Shown here piece after piece: positions 24,072 to 31,973 of a stretch of 64,000 bases of DNA (position 1 is the first letter of the stretch; each line of letters opens with the position of its first letter). Position numbers and translations under genes: made by a program. The DNA is from Asanoa hainanensis (GTDB taxonomy: Bacteria > Actinomycetota > Actinomycetes > Mycobacteriales > Micromonosporaceae), in NCBI RefSeq assembly GCF_900188485.1, contig NZ_FZPH01000020.1:62001-126000 (forward strand), written 5' to 3'. The notes beneath the pieces are model-generated. The model was not told where the DNA came from and searched no databases. It saw only the letters and a program-made list of their open reading frames with translations.

Positions 24072-24946
24072 CCGCGCCGCCGCGTGACCCGGCGGGACCG
24101 CACCGCCTCCGCGGTGACCTCCAACGCCTTTCTGGCCTTCGCGCGGTTGCGCGCCGCGACCCCGACGAAGAGGCAGTCGACGACGGTGAGCTGGGCCAAC
24201 CGGCTGGCGGTGGCGCCGGAACGGTAGGTGGTCTCGCGGGCGGCGGTGGTCAGCACGTGGTCGGCGACGTCGGCGATCGGCGACCGCGGGAAGTTGGTCA
24301 GCGCGACCGTCGTCGCACCCCGGGACCGGGCCACCTCGAGCACGTCGAGCACGTCGCCGGTGGTGCCGGTGTGCGAGATGCCGATCGCGACGTCACCGCG
24401 GCCGAGCAGCGCCGCCGAGGTCAGCGCCGAGTGCACGTCGGGCCAGTAGTACGCGGTGCGGCCGATGCGGTGCAGCTTCTGCTGGAAGTCGGACGCGACG
24501 AAGCCGCTGGCGCCGGCGCCGTAGATCTCGATCCGGCTGGCCGCGTTGAGCGCCTCGACGACCGCCTCGCAGACCTCGGGGTCGAGCTGCTGCGCGGTCT
24601 CCTCGACGGCACGCGCGTCGTTGAACGCGATCGTGGCGATGATCTGCGCGAAGTCGGCGCCGGGCGGGATGTCGCCGCCGACCACCCGGGCGTCGACCGG
24701 CTCGACGCGCCGCGCGGCTTCGGCGGCGAGCCGGATCCGCAGCTGGGGGTAGCCTTCGAGGCCGACGGACCGGCAGAACCGGATGACCGTCGCCTCCGAG
24801 GTCTCGGCCGCCGTCGCCAGGTCGGTGATGGTCCGCCGGGCCGCGTCGGCCGGATCGGCCACCACCAGCCGGGCGACCCGCTGCTCGGCCGGAGACAGCG
24901 CCGGGAGCAACCCGCTGATCTGAACGATCAGGCCCGCTTCGGGCAT
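24068..24946 (-). CDS. MurR/RpiR family transcriptional regulator
   Basis: 292 residues. The N-terminal HTH_6 domain (LSPAEQRVARLVVADP, TITDLATAAETSEATVIRFC, about 15-75) is followed by a SIS sugar-phosphate-binding domain (IEIYGAGASGFVA, GISHTGTTGDVLDVL). It very likely senses MurNAc-6-phosphate or a related sugar phosphate and controls murQ. ATG at 24946 has GAAGG eight bases upstream and is preferred to the GTG at 24973. A TGAAA-N5-TTTCA palindrome lies 30 bases upstream of the start. Confidence 0.9.
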   Translation of the reverse strand: MPEAGLIVQISGLLPALSPAEQRVARLVVADPADAARRTITDLATAAETSEATVIRFCRSVGLEGYPQLRIRLAAEAARRVEPVDARVVGGDIPPGADFAQIIATIAFNDARAVEETAQQLDPEVCEAVVEALNAASRIEIYGAGASGFVASDFQQKLHRIGRTAYYWPDVHSALTSAALLGRGDVAIGISHTGTTGDVLDVLEVARSRGATTVALTNFPRSPIADVADHVLTTAARETTYRSGATASRLAQLTVVDCLFVGVAARNRAKARKALEVTAEAVRSRRVTRRRG

Positions 24947-24976
24947 CGCAGAAACCTTCGCTGTCTTCGCCACGCA

Positions 24977-24991
24977 TGAAACTTACTTTCA
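24977..24991 (-). promoter_or_regulatory. Palindromic operator TGAAA-N5-TTTCA, probable RpiR-family site
   Basis: A perfect inverted repeat with five-base arms and a CTTAC spacer, centred 38 bases upstream of the regulator ATG. GAAA/TTTC half sites of this spacing are usual for RpiR-type proteins, so autoregulation of the murR-like/murQ pair is the simplest reading. Confidence 0.65.
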
Positions 24992-25026
24992 CGCGCCGAG
25001 CGGCGTCAACTACCCACGGCGCGCGG

Positions 25027-26040
25027 TCAGGCCGACCGTGCGTGCCACTCCCGCAGGACGAACGCCTCGTCTTCGGCGGCCAACCCGCCAGCCTTGACGT
25101 CTTGCGGCGCGGACTCCATCCAGTGGGCGGTACGCAGGGCCGTGTCGGCAATCGGACGCGCCGGCAGACCGGCCTCCACCGAGCGGGTCACGTCCCTGGT
25201 CATGAACCCGGCGTATTCGGGCAACGGCAGCCACAGCGGCAGGGCCCGGTCGCCCGACCAGGGCCGCACGTCCTGCTCGACCAGGAACTCCTGGTCGACC
25301 CAGGTCAGTGTGGTGCCGGGCGGAGCGAGCGCGGCGCGCAGCTCGCCGAGGAACCGCGACCGTGGCATCGCCGGGCCCATCCCGTCGTACGCTCCCGCGA
25401 GCCTCGTCCGGCCGGCCAGCAGCACCCAGTCGGCGAGGTCGTCGACGTCCACGAACGACACCAGGTCGTCCGGCGAGCCCGGTGCCAGCACCTCGCCACC
25501 GCGGCGCATCCGCGCCACCCAGTAGGGGAAGCGGTCGCTGCGGTCCTCGGGCCCGACGATGAGGCCGGCCCGGAGGAGGAACACCCGGTCGGCGCCGATG
25601 CCGTCGCGGATCGCGTTCTCGCAGCTCACCTTGCACGGCCCGTACATCTCCATCTGGCCGTCCCGCGGGTTGTCGACCTCGGGCGGCGCCGGGTCGTGCA
25701 GCTTGGCGGTGTCGGCGCGCTGCCCCGGCGTGGCGTCGTCGGGGTAGACGTTGCAGGTCGACACGAACGTGTAGTGGCCGACCCGCCCGGCCAGTGCGGC
25801 CGCCGCGTGCCGGGCGTGGCTGGGCCGCAGGGTCACGTCGACCACCGCGTCGAACGTCTCACCATCCACTGCGGACAGTCCGTCGGGCCGGTCGCGGTCA
25901 CCGGTGACGAACCGCACGCCATCCAGCGCGGCACCGGACTCGCCGCGGGCCAGGCAGGTCACGTCATGGCCGGCGGCGAGCGCTGTCCGGGCCACGGCCC
26001 GGCCGAGGAAGGCGGTTCCACCGAGTACGAGTAGTCGCAT
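25027..26040 (-). CDS. NAD(P)-dependent epimerase/dehydratase family protein
   Basis: 337 residues, atypical SDR. The N-terminal Rossmann motif is LVLGGTAFLGRAVA (3-16). Asp-rich strands follow, then YTFVSTCNVYPDD, and YGPCK is the Tyr-x3-Lys active-site pair. The C-terminal half (SFVDVDDLADWVLLA, then a helical region) is that of isoflavone-reductase/epimerase-like proteins of actinomycetes. Substrate is unknown. It lies divergent to the SDR gene at 26115 and 80 bases upstream of the RpiR regulator, without overlap, so it is probably a separate unit. Confidence 0.87.
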   Translation of the reverse strand: MRLLVLGGTAFLGRAVARTALAAGHDVTCLARGESGAALDGVRFVTGDRDRPDGLSAVDGETFDAVVDVTLRPSHARHAAAALAGRVGHYTFVSTCNVYPDDATPGQRADTAKLHDPAPPEVDNPRDGQMEMYGPCKVSCENAIRDGIGADRVFLLRAGLIVGPEDRSDRFPYWVARMRRGGEVLAPGSPDDLVSFVDVDDLADWVLLAGRTRLAGAYDGMGPAMPRSRFLGELRAALAPPGTTLTWVDQEFLVEQDVRPWSGDRALPLWLPLPEYAGFMTRDVTRSVEAGLPARPIADTALRTAHWMESAPQDVKAGGLAAEDEAFVLREWHARSA

Positions 26041-26114
26041 CGCCCGATCATCCGCACTGCGTGGCGTGCTTGCACAGGGGCTTTCACTGACAGCGGAACG
26101 GTTACGGTGAGGCC

Positions 26115-26795
26115 ATGACAGGTCGAACCGTGCTGGTCTCCGGTGCGCACGGCGGGCTCGGCGGCGCCGTCGTCGAGGAGTTCGTCAACGCCGGCTGGCA
26201 GGTGGTCGCCCCGGTCCGCCGGCCCATGGCCACCGGCCGCCCCGAGGTGGTCGAGGTGGCGACCGACCTCACCGACCCGGCCGCCGTGTCCGCCGCGGTC
26301 GCGGCGGCGACGGCCGATCCGGACGCGCCGCTGCGCGCGGTGGTCAACCTGGTCGGCGGCTACGGCGGCGGCACGCTCGTGCACGAGACGCCCGTCGAGG
26401 AGGTCGAGCGCCTGCTGGCGGTCAACGTGCGGCCGACCTTCCTGCTCACCTCCGCCGCGCTGCCACACCTGCTCCGCGAGGGCGGCGCGGTGGTCTGCAT
26501 GTCCGCCCGGGCGGCGCTCGCACCGTTCGCGACCGGCAGCGCGTACGCGTTGTCGAAGGCGGCCGTGCTCGCGTTCTCCAACGGGGTCGCCGCCGACTAC
26601 CGGCAGCGGGGGGTGCGCTGCAACGCCGTGCTGCCCAGCGTCATCGACACGCCGCAGAACCGGCGCGACCAGCCCGACGCCGACTTCAGCAAATGGGTGC
26701 AGCCAGCCGAGATCGCCGGCGTGATCAAGTTCCTGGCGAGTGACGAGTCGGCGCCGACGAGCGGGGCCGCGGTTCCGGTGTACGGGCGGGCATAG
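26115..26795 (+). CDS. Short-chain dehydrogenase/reductase
   Basis: 226 residues, classical SDR. The cofactor motif is VLVSGAHGGLGGAVV (6-20), NLVGGYGGG takes the place of NAG, and the catalytic series is S (CMSARAAL), Y-x3-K (YALSK). RCNAVLPSVIDTPQNR follows. The short length and the VVEVATDLTDPAAV strand fit the SDR-oxidoreductase group with unknown substrate. The 3' end overlaps the convergent dTMP kinase gene by 71 bases. Confidence 0.9.
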   Translation: MTGRTVLVSGAHGGLGGAVVEEFVNAGWQVVAPVRRPMATGRPEVVEVATDLTDPAAVSAAVAAATADPDAPLRAVVNLVGGYGGGTLVHETPVEEVERLLAVNVRPTFLLTSAALPHLLREGGAVVCMSARAALAPFATGSAYALSKAAVLAFSNGVAADYRQRGVRCNAVLPSVIDTPQNRRDQPDADFSKWVQPAEIAGVIKFLASDESAPTSGAAVPVYGRA

Positions 26796-27435
26796 GCCGC
26801 TCCAGGTCCGGCGGGAGATGCACCGGCGGCAGCCACGGGCGCAGCACGGCCAGCACCGCGCTGGTCACCTCGTCGGGCGCACCGCCCGCGTCGACGACGA
26901 CGAAGCCGGGCGACTCGGGCAGTGACCGGTACGCCGCGTCGGCCGCCGCGAGGTATTCCAGGCTCTCGTGGTCGGTGCCCCGGGCCTCGATCCGCCGGTA
27001 CGCGTCACGCGGGTCGATGGCCAGCAGCACGGTGACGTCCGGCGCGCGGAGCCGGCCGTAGCAGAACCGGGCCAACCGCTCGCCCCGGCCGCCGGCGTGC
27101 GCCCGGATGCTGACGTACTGGCAGACGGCATGCCGGTCCATCACCGCGATGTCCGCCCCGACCGCCGTGCGCAACTGGGTGCGGGCGATCGAGAGCCAGC
27201 GCAGCACGGACTCGACCCAGAGCATCCCGACGCGACCGACCAGGCTGGGGCCGTCGGGCCGCCCGAACCGCCGCGCGAAGTGCCCGAACCAGGCCCGGCC
27301 GCCGGCGTTCTGCCGGTAGACCGCCGGCACACCGGCGTCGGCGAGCACGACGGCCACCCGGTTGGCCTGGGTGGTCTTGCCGGACCCGTCGATGCCCACC
27401 AGCGCGACCGTGCGCAGCCGCCTGTCTCCCGCCAT
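26725..27435 (-). CDS. Thymidylate kinase-like protein
   Basis: 236 residues. P-loop VALVGIDGSGKTTQANRV (about 10-27), DRHAVCQYVSIRAHAGG as the DR(Y/H) motif, VTVLLAIDPRDAYRRI and a lid-like REARGTDHESLEYL region match dTMP kinase. The family normally phosphorylates dTMP, but the protein is longer than the housekeeping enzyme and has a Pro/Arg-rich tail (last 35 residues). It could instead be a kinase-like protein of the phosphotransferase group often placed next to glycosyl or antibiotic genes. The tail overlaps the SDR gene. ATG at 27435. Confidence 0.82.
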   Translation of the reverse strand: MAGDRRLRTVALVGIDGSGKTTQANRVAVVLADAGVPAVYRQNAGGRAWFGHFARRFGRPDGPSLVGRVGMLWVESVLRWLSIARTQLRTAVGADIAVMDRHAVCQYVSIRAHAGGRGERLARFCYGRLRAPDVTVLLAIDPRDAYRRIEARGTDHESLEYLAAADAAYRSLPESPGFVVVDAGGAPDEVTSAVLAVLRPWLPPVHLPPDLERPMPARTPEPRPRSSAPTRHSPGT

Positions 27436-27570
27436 GCCGGACAACGGTAGCGGTCGCGGGCCCACCGGGCGTATTAACGGGATGAACTGGGCGGAATCAC
27501 CCTCGTTAAAGGTGTGAGGCCCCGGACCCACGGGTACGGGGATGTTTCCTGACACGACGGGAGAGCCGAT

Positions 27571-28149
27571 ATGGCATCGAACGGGGACGCTTCGCTGCTG
27601 CTGACCCTCAAGCGGGTCGCCGCCGTCCTCAAGCAGTCGGAGATACCGTTCGCGCTGGCCGGGAGCTTCGCCGTGTACGCGCACGGCGGCCACTCCAGCG
27701 ACCACGACGTCGACTTCCTGATCAAGGAGGAGGACGCCGAGCGGGCACTCGCCGCGCTGGTGGAGGCCGGCTTCAACGCGGAGCGGCCGCCGGAGGACTG
27801 GCTGGTCAAGGTCTACGACGAGGACGGCCACCTGGTCGACCTGATCCACCGGCCGATCGAGAGCCCGGTGACCGACGAGACGTTCGGCGACACGGTGACC
27901 CGCACCGTCGACGCCATCCAGATGCCGGTGCTCTCGGCGACCGGGCTGATGGTGCACAAGCTGCTCAGCTTCTCCCAGCACTACTGCGACTTCGCCCGCG
28001 GCCTGCCGCTGGCCCGGTCCCTGCGCGAGCAGATCGACTGGGACCGCGTACGCAAGGAGACCGCACAGTCCCCCTACGCGGAGGCGTTCCTGGTGCTGCT
28101 CGACCGGCTCGACGTCGTCCCCTACCCCGGTTACCGGAGGGACTCATGA
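27571..28149 (+). CDS. Nucleotidyltransferase-fold protein (AbiEii-like)
   Basis: 192 residues. FALAGSFAVYAHGG followed by DHDVDFLI is the GS-x-D-x-D signature of the nucleotidyltransferase superfamily (about 30-52). The C-terminal helical part carries MVHKLLSFSQHYCDFARGL. The closest architecture is the AbiEii/MNT-type group of stand-alone transferases, some of which are toxins or antitoxins. Here no partner antitoxin is seen; instead a BON-like gene overlaps (ATGA) and a metallophosphoesterase follows. Function is uncertain. Confidence 0.82.
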   Translation: MASNGDASLLLTLKRVAAVLKQSEIPFALAGSFAVYAHGGHSSDHDVDFLIKEEDAERALAALVEAGFNAERPPEDWLVKVYDEDGHLVDLIHRPIESPVTDETFGDTVTRTVDAIQMPVLSATGLMVHKLLSFSQHYCDFARGLPLARSLREQIDWDRVRKETAQSPYAEAFLVLLDRLDVVPYPGYRRDS

Positions 28150-28388
28150 ACGACTACACGGAGGCCGAGGTGCAGCGCGCGCTGGCCGAGGACCTCGGGA
28201 TCGCCGAACAGGGCATCTCCGTCGTCCGCGCCGGCGCCGGTTTGGTGCTGTGCGGCGAGGTGGAGAGCCCCCACCGCCGCGACGAGATCGTGCGCCTCGT
28301 GCACGAACGGTTCCCGGGCATCGAGATCACGGCCGACATCGGGGTGACCCGGGCGGCCGCGCCGACCGAGGCGGAGGAGCTCGCGTGA
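28146..28388 (+). CDS. BON-like small protein
   Basis: 80 residues. DYTEAEVQRALAEDLGIAEQ, ISVVRAGAGLVLCGEV, then RRDEIVRLVHERFPGIEI give the alpha-beta-beta-alpha-beta pattern of a BON-domain protein, without a signal peptide. The ATG overlaps the transferase stop and its own stop overlaps the next GTG, so it is the middle gene of a tight three-gene operon. BON domains bind phospholipid surfaces or other proteins; the role here is unknown. Confidence 0.72.
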   Translation: MNDYTEAEVQRALAEDLGIAEQGISVVRAGAGLVLCGEVESPHRRDEIVRLVHERFPGIEITADIGVTRAAAPTEAEELA

Positions 28389-29131
28389 TCAGGATCGCTG
28401 CCGTCGGAGACGTGCACATCGACCGCGACGTGCTGGGCCGGTTCCGGCCGGCGCTGGAGGAACTGCCGGACCGGGCCGACGTGCTGCTGCTCGCCGGCGA
28501 CCTGACCCGGCACGGCACCGAGGCGGAGGCCAAGTGCGTGGCCACCGAGTTCGGCGGGTTGGGCGTACCCGTGATCGCCGTGCTCGGCAACCACGACCAC
28601 CACTGCGACGAGGTGCCGGGCGTGCTCGCCGCGCTGACCGACGCCGGCATCACCGTGCTCGAAGGCGACAGCATCGTGGTCGACGTCGACGGGACGCGGC
28701 TGGGCGTGGCCGGGGTCAAGGGCTTCGGCGGCGGCTTCGCCGGCCGGTGCGCGAGCGAGTTCGGCGAGCCCGAGATGAAGGCCTTCGTGCGCACCACGGG
28801 TACGGTCGCCGAGCGGCTCGGCGCCGCGCTGCGCGACCTGGACTGTGACGTGCGGGTGGCCCTGACGCACTACGCGCCCGTGCCCGACACGCTGGCCGGC
28901 GAGCCGCTGGAGATCTACCCGTTCCTCGGGTCGTACCTGCTCGGTCAGGCGATCGACTCGGCGCCGACCGACCTCGCGGTGCACGGCCACGCGCACCACG
29001 GCAGCGAGCGCGGCCGCACGCCCGGCGGAGTCCGGGTGCGCAACGTGGCCCACCCCGTCATCAAACAGGCGTACAGCGTGTTCAACCTCGCGCGCGAACA
29101 CGTTTCCCCGTCAGCGGCGTCGGGTATTTGA
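28385..29131 (+). CDS. Metallophosphoesterase, calcineurin-like
   Basis: 248 residues. The complete metal motif set is present: GDVHIDRD (D-x-H), LLAGDLTRHG (GD), VLGNHDHHCDE (GNHD), LTHYAP (H) and VHGHAHHGSERG (GHxH). It hydrolyses phosphate esters, substrate unknown. GTG at 28385 overlaps the previous stop (GTGA). Operon context is with the transferase and BON genes, and a GPGG-motif membrane peptide follows six bases downstream. Confidence 0.92.
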   Translation: MIRIAAVGDVHIDRDVLGRFRPALEELPDRADVLLLAGDLTRHGTEAEAKCVATEFGGLGVPVIAVLGNHDHHCDEVPGVLAALTDAGITVLEGDSIVVDVDGTRLGVAGVKGFGGGFAGRCASEFGEPEMKAFVRTTGTVAERLGAALRDLDCDVRVALTHYAPVPDTLAGEPLEIYPFLGSYLLGQAIDSAPTDLAVHGHAHHGSERGRTPGGVRVRNVAHPVIKQAYSVFNLAREHVSPSAASGI

Positions 29132-29136
29132 TCTGC

Positions 29137-29280
29137 ATGGACACACTCCTTTGGATCCTCGCAGTGATCCTCGTCGTCGCCGGCATCTTCGCGCTGTTCC
29201 GGCGGCAGCTCCTGTGGGGCATCGTGCTGATCATCGTCGGCCTGCTGGTCGGCCCTGGCGGCGTCAGCATCTTCAGTTGA
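29137..29280 (+). CDS. GPGG-motif small membrane protein (47 residues)
   Basis: An unusually short gene. The peptide has two hydrophobic helices (LLWILAVILVVAGIFALF and LWGIVLIIVGLLVG) joined by RRQL, and it ends GPGGVSIFS. The GPGG-x-SIF ending defines a widespread actinobacterial family of about 45-50 residues with unknown function. ATG at 29137 follows the metallophosphoesterase stop after five bases, so it is the last gene of that operon. Confidence 0.85.
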   Translation: MDTLLWILAVILVVAGIFALFRRQLLWGIVLIIVGLLVGPGGVSIFS

Positions 29281-29293
29281 CGCCGGACCAACC

Positions 29294-29313
29294 CGGCCGG
29301 TGAACGCCGGCCG
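29294..29313 (+). terminator. Short hairpin after the GPGG gene
   Basis: CGGCCGG (29294-29300) pairs with CCGGCCG (29307-29313), 13 bases after the stop. The stem is only seven pairs and has no T-run, so this is a weak call. Confidence 0.35.
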
Positions 29314-29484
29314 ACCCACCCCCATCCCTTCGACCCGCCCGGGGTCGTCAGCGCGGTCCACCCACCGGTGGGCCGAGCTGGCGACCCCGGTCGCGTTCGG
29401 CTGTTCCGGCAGGTGTTCGGCGCCGCGTGATTAGCCGGACACTCTGTGCGTTAGTTTTCGGTGGGCCCGTGCGGGGATTGCCGG

Positions 29485-30303
29485 GTGGCCGAGATTCATC
29501 ACTTCGCACATGGCGCGTTCAACCCGGTGGCGGCTTACCTGCTGTCCTTCATTGGCTGCCTGCTCGGGCTGGTCTGCACCGCGCGGGCACGGGCGACCCG
29601 CCAGCGGGCCCGCCGCACGCGCTGGCTCGTGCTCGCCTCGATCGCGATCGGGGGCGCCGGCATCTGGCTGATGCATTTCATGGCGATGCTCGGGTTCGCC
29701 GTGCCCGCCAGTCCCCTGCGTCTCGATCCCTATCTCACCCTGTCCAGCCTCGTGCTGGCGGTCGTCACCGTCGGCGGCGGGCTGTTCATCGTCGGCTTCG
29801 GCCGGCGCCGGGCCCTGCGGGTGATCGGCGGCGGCGTGCTGACCGGCCTGGGCGTGGTCGGCATGCACTACACGGGCATGCTGGCCGTGCGGGTCTACGG
29901 CGACATCAGCTACAACCCGCGGATCGTCCTCGCCTCCGTCGGCGTCGCCGTGGTCGCCGCCACCGTCGCGCTCTGGTTCACCGTCACGGTGGGCAGTTGG
30001 AGCCGGATCGCCATCGCCTCCGGGGTGATGGCGGTGGCGGTGTGCGGCATGCACTACACCGGCATGGCCGCCATCCAGGTCCGCCTGCACGAGTCGGGCA
30101 TTCATCACGTACAGGGCGTCAGTCCCATGGAACTGCTCGTGCCCATCGTCCTGATCACCTCCGCCGCCCTGATCGGCATGGCCTTCAGCGGGCTCAAGGC
30201 GATGACCGAGGAGGAGTTCGAGGCGCCCCCGCCGAGCGCCGGCGGCCGCCACGGCGAGACGCCGTTCACCGTCGCGTTGCGTCCCGGCAGTGAGACCTTC
30301 TAG
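29485..30303 (+). CDS. MHYT-domain integral membrane sensor
   Basis: 272 residues with seven predicted helices. Three MHYT-type motifs lie at the ends of helices: LMHFMAMLGF, GMHYTGMLAV and GMHYTGMAAI. The MHYT domain is thought to bind copper and sense gas or redox signals. Here it has no output domain; only a short cytoplasmic tail (PPPSAGGRHGE) follows. The start is placed at GTG 29485 (VAEIHHFAHGAFNP), because GGGGA lies nine bases upstream. A GTG at 29461 adds eight residues. A strong hairpin ends the gene. Confidence 0.9.
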   Translation: MAEIHHFAHGAFNPVAAYLLSFIGCLLGLVCTARARATRQRARRTRWLVLASIAIGGAGIWLMHFMAMLGFAVPASPLRLDPYLTLSSLVLAVVTVGGGLFIVGFGRRRALRVIGGGVLTGLGVVGMHYTGMLAVRVYGDISYNPRIVLASVGVAVVAATVALWFTVTVGSWSRIAIASGVMAVAVCGMHYTGMAAIQVRLHESGIHHVQGVSPMELLVPIVLITSAALIGMAFSGLKAMTEEEFEAPPPSAGGRHGETPFTVALRPGSETF

Positions 30304-30328
30304 ACCCTTCTATTGACCGCACGGCCAA

Positions 30329-30359
30329 ATGCCCGCCTGGAGCGTTTCCAGGCGGGCAT
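30329..30359 (+). terminator. Terminator of the MHYT gene
   Basis: ATGCCCGCCTGGA (30329-30341) pairs perfectly with 30347-30359 around GCGTT, 26 bases after the stop. TATTTGTC follows shortly downstream. Confidence 0.85.
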
Positions 30360-30452
30360 GCCGTATTTGTCAGGGTCACAACGGTGCATTTCTTTCTGTA
30401 AGTTTCTCGATTGTTACAGCGTCGTGCCTTCCTCTGTCTGGACGGACCTCCG

Positions 30453-30466
30453 TGCAAGCGCTTGCA
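30453..30466 (+). promoter_or_regulatory. Perfect LacI-family operator TGCAAGCGCTTGCA
   Basis: A 14-base perfect palindrome with the central CG typical of LacI/GalR proteins. It lies 75 bases before the sugar-binding-protein gene. The LacI-type regulator encoded at the far end of the operon (34042) is the obvious candidate to bind it, giving induction by the imported sugar. Confidence 0.85.
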
Positions 30467-30540
30467 TGTGTGCACGCCCACATTCGACACCGGCAACCGG
30501 GCAGCCCGCCCGGGATTCGTCGGCAAGGAAGGAGGACGGC

Positions 30541-31887
30541 ATGGCGGTCTCCACCAGACCTCGCCAGGCCCTCGTGCTCGCCACCACCCTGGCGCTGGCC
30601 CTCAGCGCCGCCGCGTGCAGCGGCGACAGCGGTGACGGCGACAGCGGCAGCACCTCGGCAGAGTGCGCTGCCTTCGACGCATACACCGGCAATGACGGCA
30701 CGACCGTTTCGATTTACTCGTCCATCCGTGACGCCGAGGCCGACCTCCTCGAGGAGTCCTGGAGCCAGTTCGAGGACTGCACCGGCATCACCATCAAATA
30801 TGAGGGCAGCGGCGAGTTCGAGGCGCAGCTGCCGGTGAAGGTCGACGGCGGCAACGCCCCCGACATCGCCTTCGTCCCGCAGCCGGGCCTGCTCAAGCGC
30901 TTCGCCGACGCCGGCAAGCTCAAGGAGGCCTCCGCCGAGACCAAGACGATGGCCGAAGCCAACTACCCCAAGGAGTGGCTGGACTACGCGACCGTCGGCG
31001 GCAAGTTCTACGGCGCGCCGTTCGGCTCCAACGTGAAGTCCTTCGTCTGGTACTCGCCGAAGCTCTTCGCCGAGAAGGGCTGGAAGGTCCCCACCACGTG
31101 GGACGAGATGATGGCGCTGAGCGACACCATCGCGGGCGCGGGCATCAAGCCCTGGTGCGCGGGCATCGAGTCCGGTGACGCCACCGGTTGGCCGGCCACC
31201 GACTGGATCGAGGACGTGATGCTCCGCGACGCGGGCGCCGACGTCTACGACCAGTGGGTCGAGCACACCATCCCGTTCAACGACCCCAAGGTCGCCTCGG
31301 CGGTCGACCGGGTCGGCAAGATCCTGAAGGACCCGAAGTACGTCAACGGCGGGTTCGGCGACGTCAAGAGCATCACCTCGACGTCGTTCCAGGAGGCGGG
31401 TACGCCGATCCTCGACAACAAGTGCGCGATGTACCGGATGGCGTCGTTCTACGCCAACCAGTGGCCTGAGGGCACCAAGGTCGGCGAAGACGGCGACACG
31501 TTCGCCTTCTACCTGCCCGCGGTCGACCCGGCCAAGGGCAAGCCGGTCCTCGGCGGTGGCGAGTTCACCGTCGCGTTCGCAGACCGTCCCGAGGTCCAGA
31601 AGGTGCAGACCTACCTGGCTTCCGGCGAGGCCGCCAACACCCGCGCCAAGCTCGGCAACTGGGTGTCGGCGAACAACAAGCTGGACATCGCCAACGTCGA
31701 GAACCCGATCGACAAGCTCGCCGTGGAGATCCTCCAGGACAAGAGCGCCGTCTTCCGGTTCGACGGTTCCGACCTGATGCCCGCCGCCGTCGGCGCCGGG
31801 ACGTTCTGGAAGGGCATGGTCGACTGGATCAACGGCAAGAGCACCACCGAGGTGCTCAACCAGATCGAGGGCTCCTGGCCCAAGTAG
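30541..31887 (+). CDS. Sugar ABC transporter substrate-binding lipoprotein (alpha-glucoside, AglE-like)
   Basis: 448 residues. The lipoprotein signal ends LALSAAAC, lipidated at about residue 22. The mature protein is a type II (family 1) solute-binding fold: VSIYSSIRDAEADLLEE, YEGSGEFEAQLPVKVDGG, DIAFVPQPGLLKRF and GVPF-like GAPFGSNVKSFVWY. It lacks the longer maltose-specific features and, with the downstream AglF/AglG-like permeases and a GH13 alpha-glucosidase, most likely binds alpha-glucosides such as sucrose, maltose or trehalose. AAGGAGG lies before the ATG. First gene of the operon, behind the palindromic operator. Confidence 0.9.
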   Translation: MAVSTRPRQALVLATTLALALSAAACSGDSGDGDSGSTSAECAAFDAYTGNDGTTVSIYSSIRDAEADLLEESWSQFEDCTGITIKYEGSGEFEAQLPVKVDGGNAPDIAFVPQPGLLKRFADAGKLKEASAETKTMAEANYPKEWLDYATVGGKFYGAPFGSNVKSFVWYSPKLFAEKGWKVPTTWDEMMALSDTIAGAGIKPWCAGIESGDATGWPATDWIEDVMLRDAGADVYDQWVEHTIPFNDPKVASAVDRVGKILKDPKYVNGGFGDVKSITSTSFQEAGTPILDNKCAMYRMASFYANQWPEGTKVGEDGDTFAFYLPAVDPAKGKPVLGGGEFTVAFADRPEVQKVQTYLASGEAANTRAKLGNWVSANNKLDIANVENPIDKLAVEILQDKSAVFRFDGSDLMPAAVGAGTFWKGMVDWINGKSTTEVLNQIEGSWPK

Positions 31888-31895
31888 TCCCCTGA

Positions 31896-31925
31896 CGGTG
31901 GCCGGCCCGCAAGGGCCGGCCACCG
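31896..31925 (+). promoter_or_regulatory. Intra-operon hairpin with GCAA tetraloop
   Basis: CGGTGGCCGGCCC (31896-31908) pairs perfectly with 31913-31925 around GCAA, between the binding-protein stop and the first permease. No T-run follows. Such structures after the binding-protein gene commonly stabilise the 5' message or limit read-through, so the binding protein is made in excess. Confidence 0.7.
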
Positions 31926-31973
31926 CTTCGGTTCACCCCCCGTTTGTACCAAGCTCACATCCCTGGAGGGCGG

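Noticed and set aside
27571-28388. Transferase and BON gene as a toxin-antitoxin pair
   Set aside because: The BON-like product does not resemble AbiEi or HEPN-type partners, and the third and fourth genes are coupled too.
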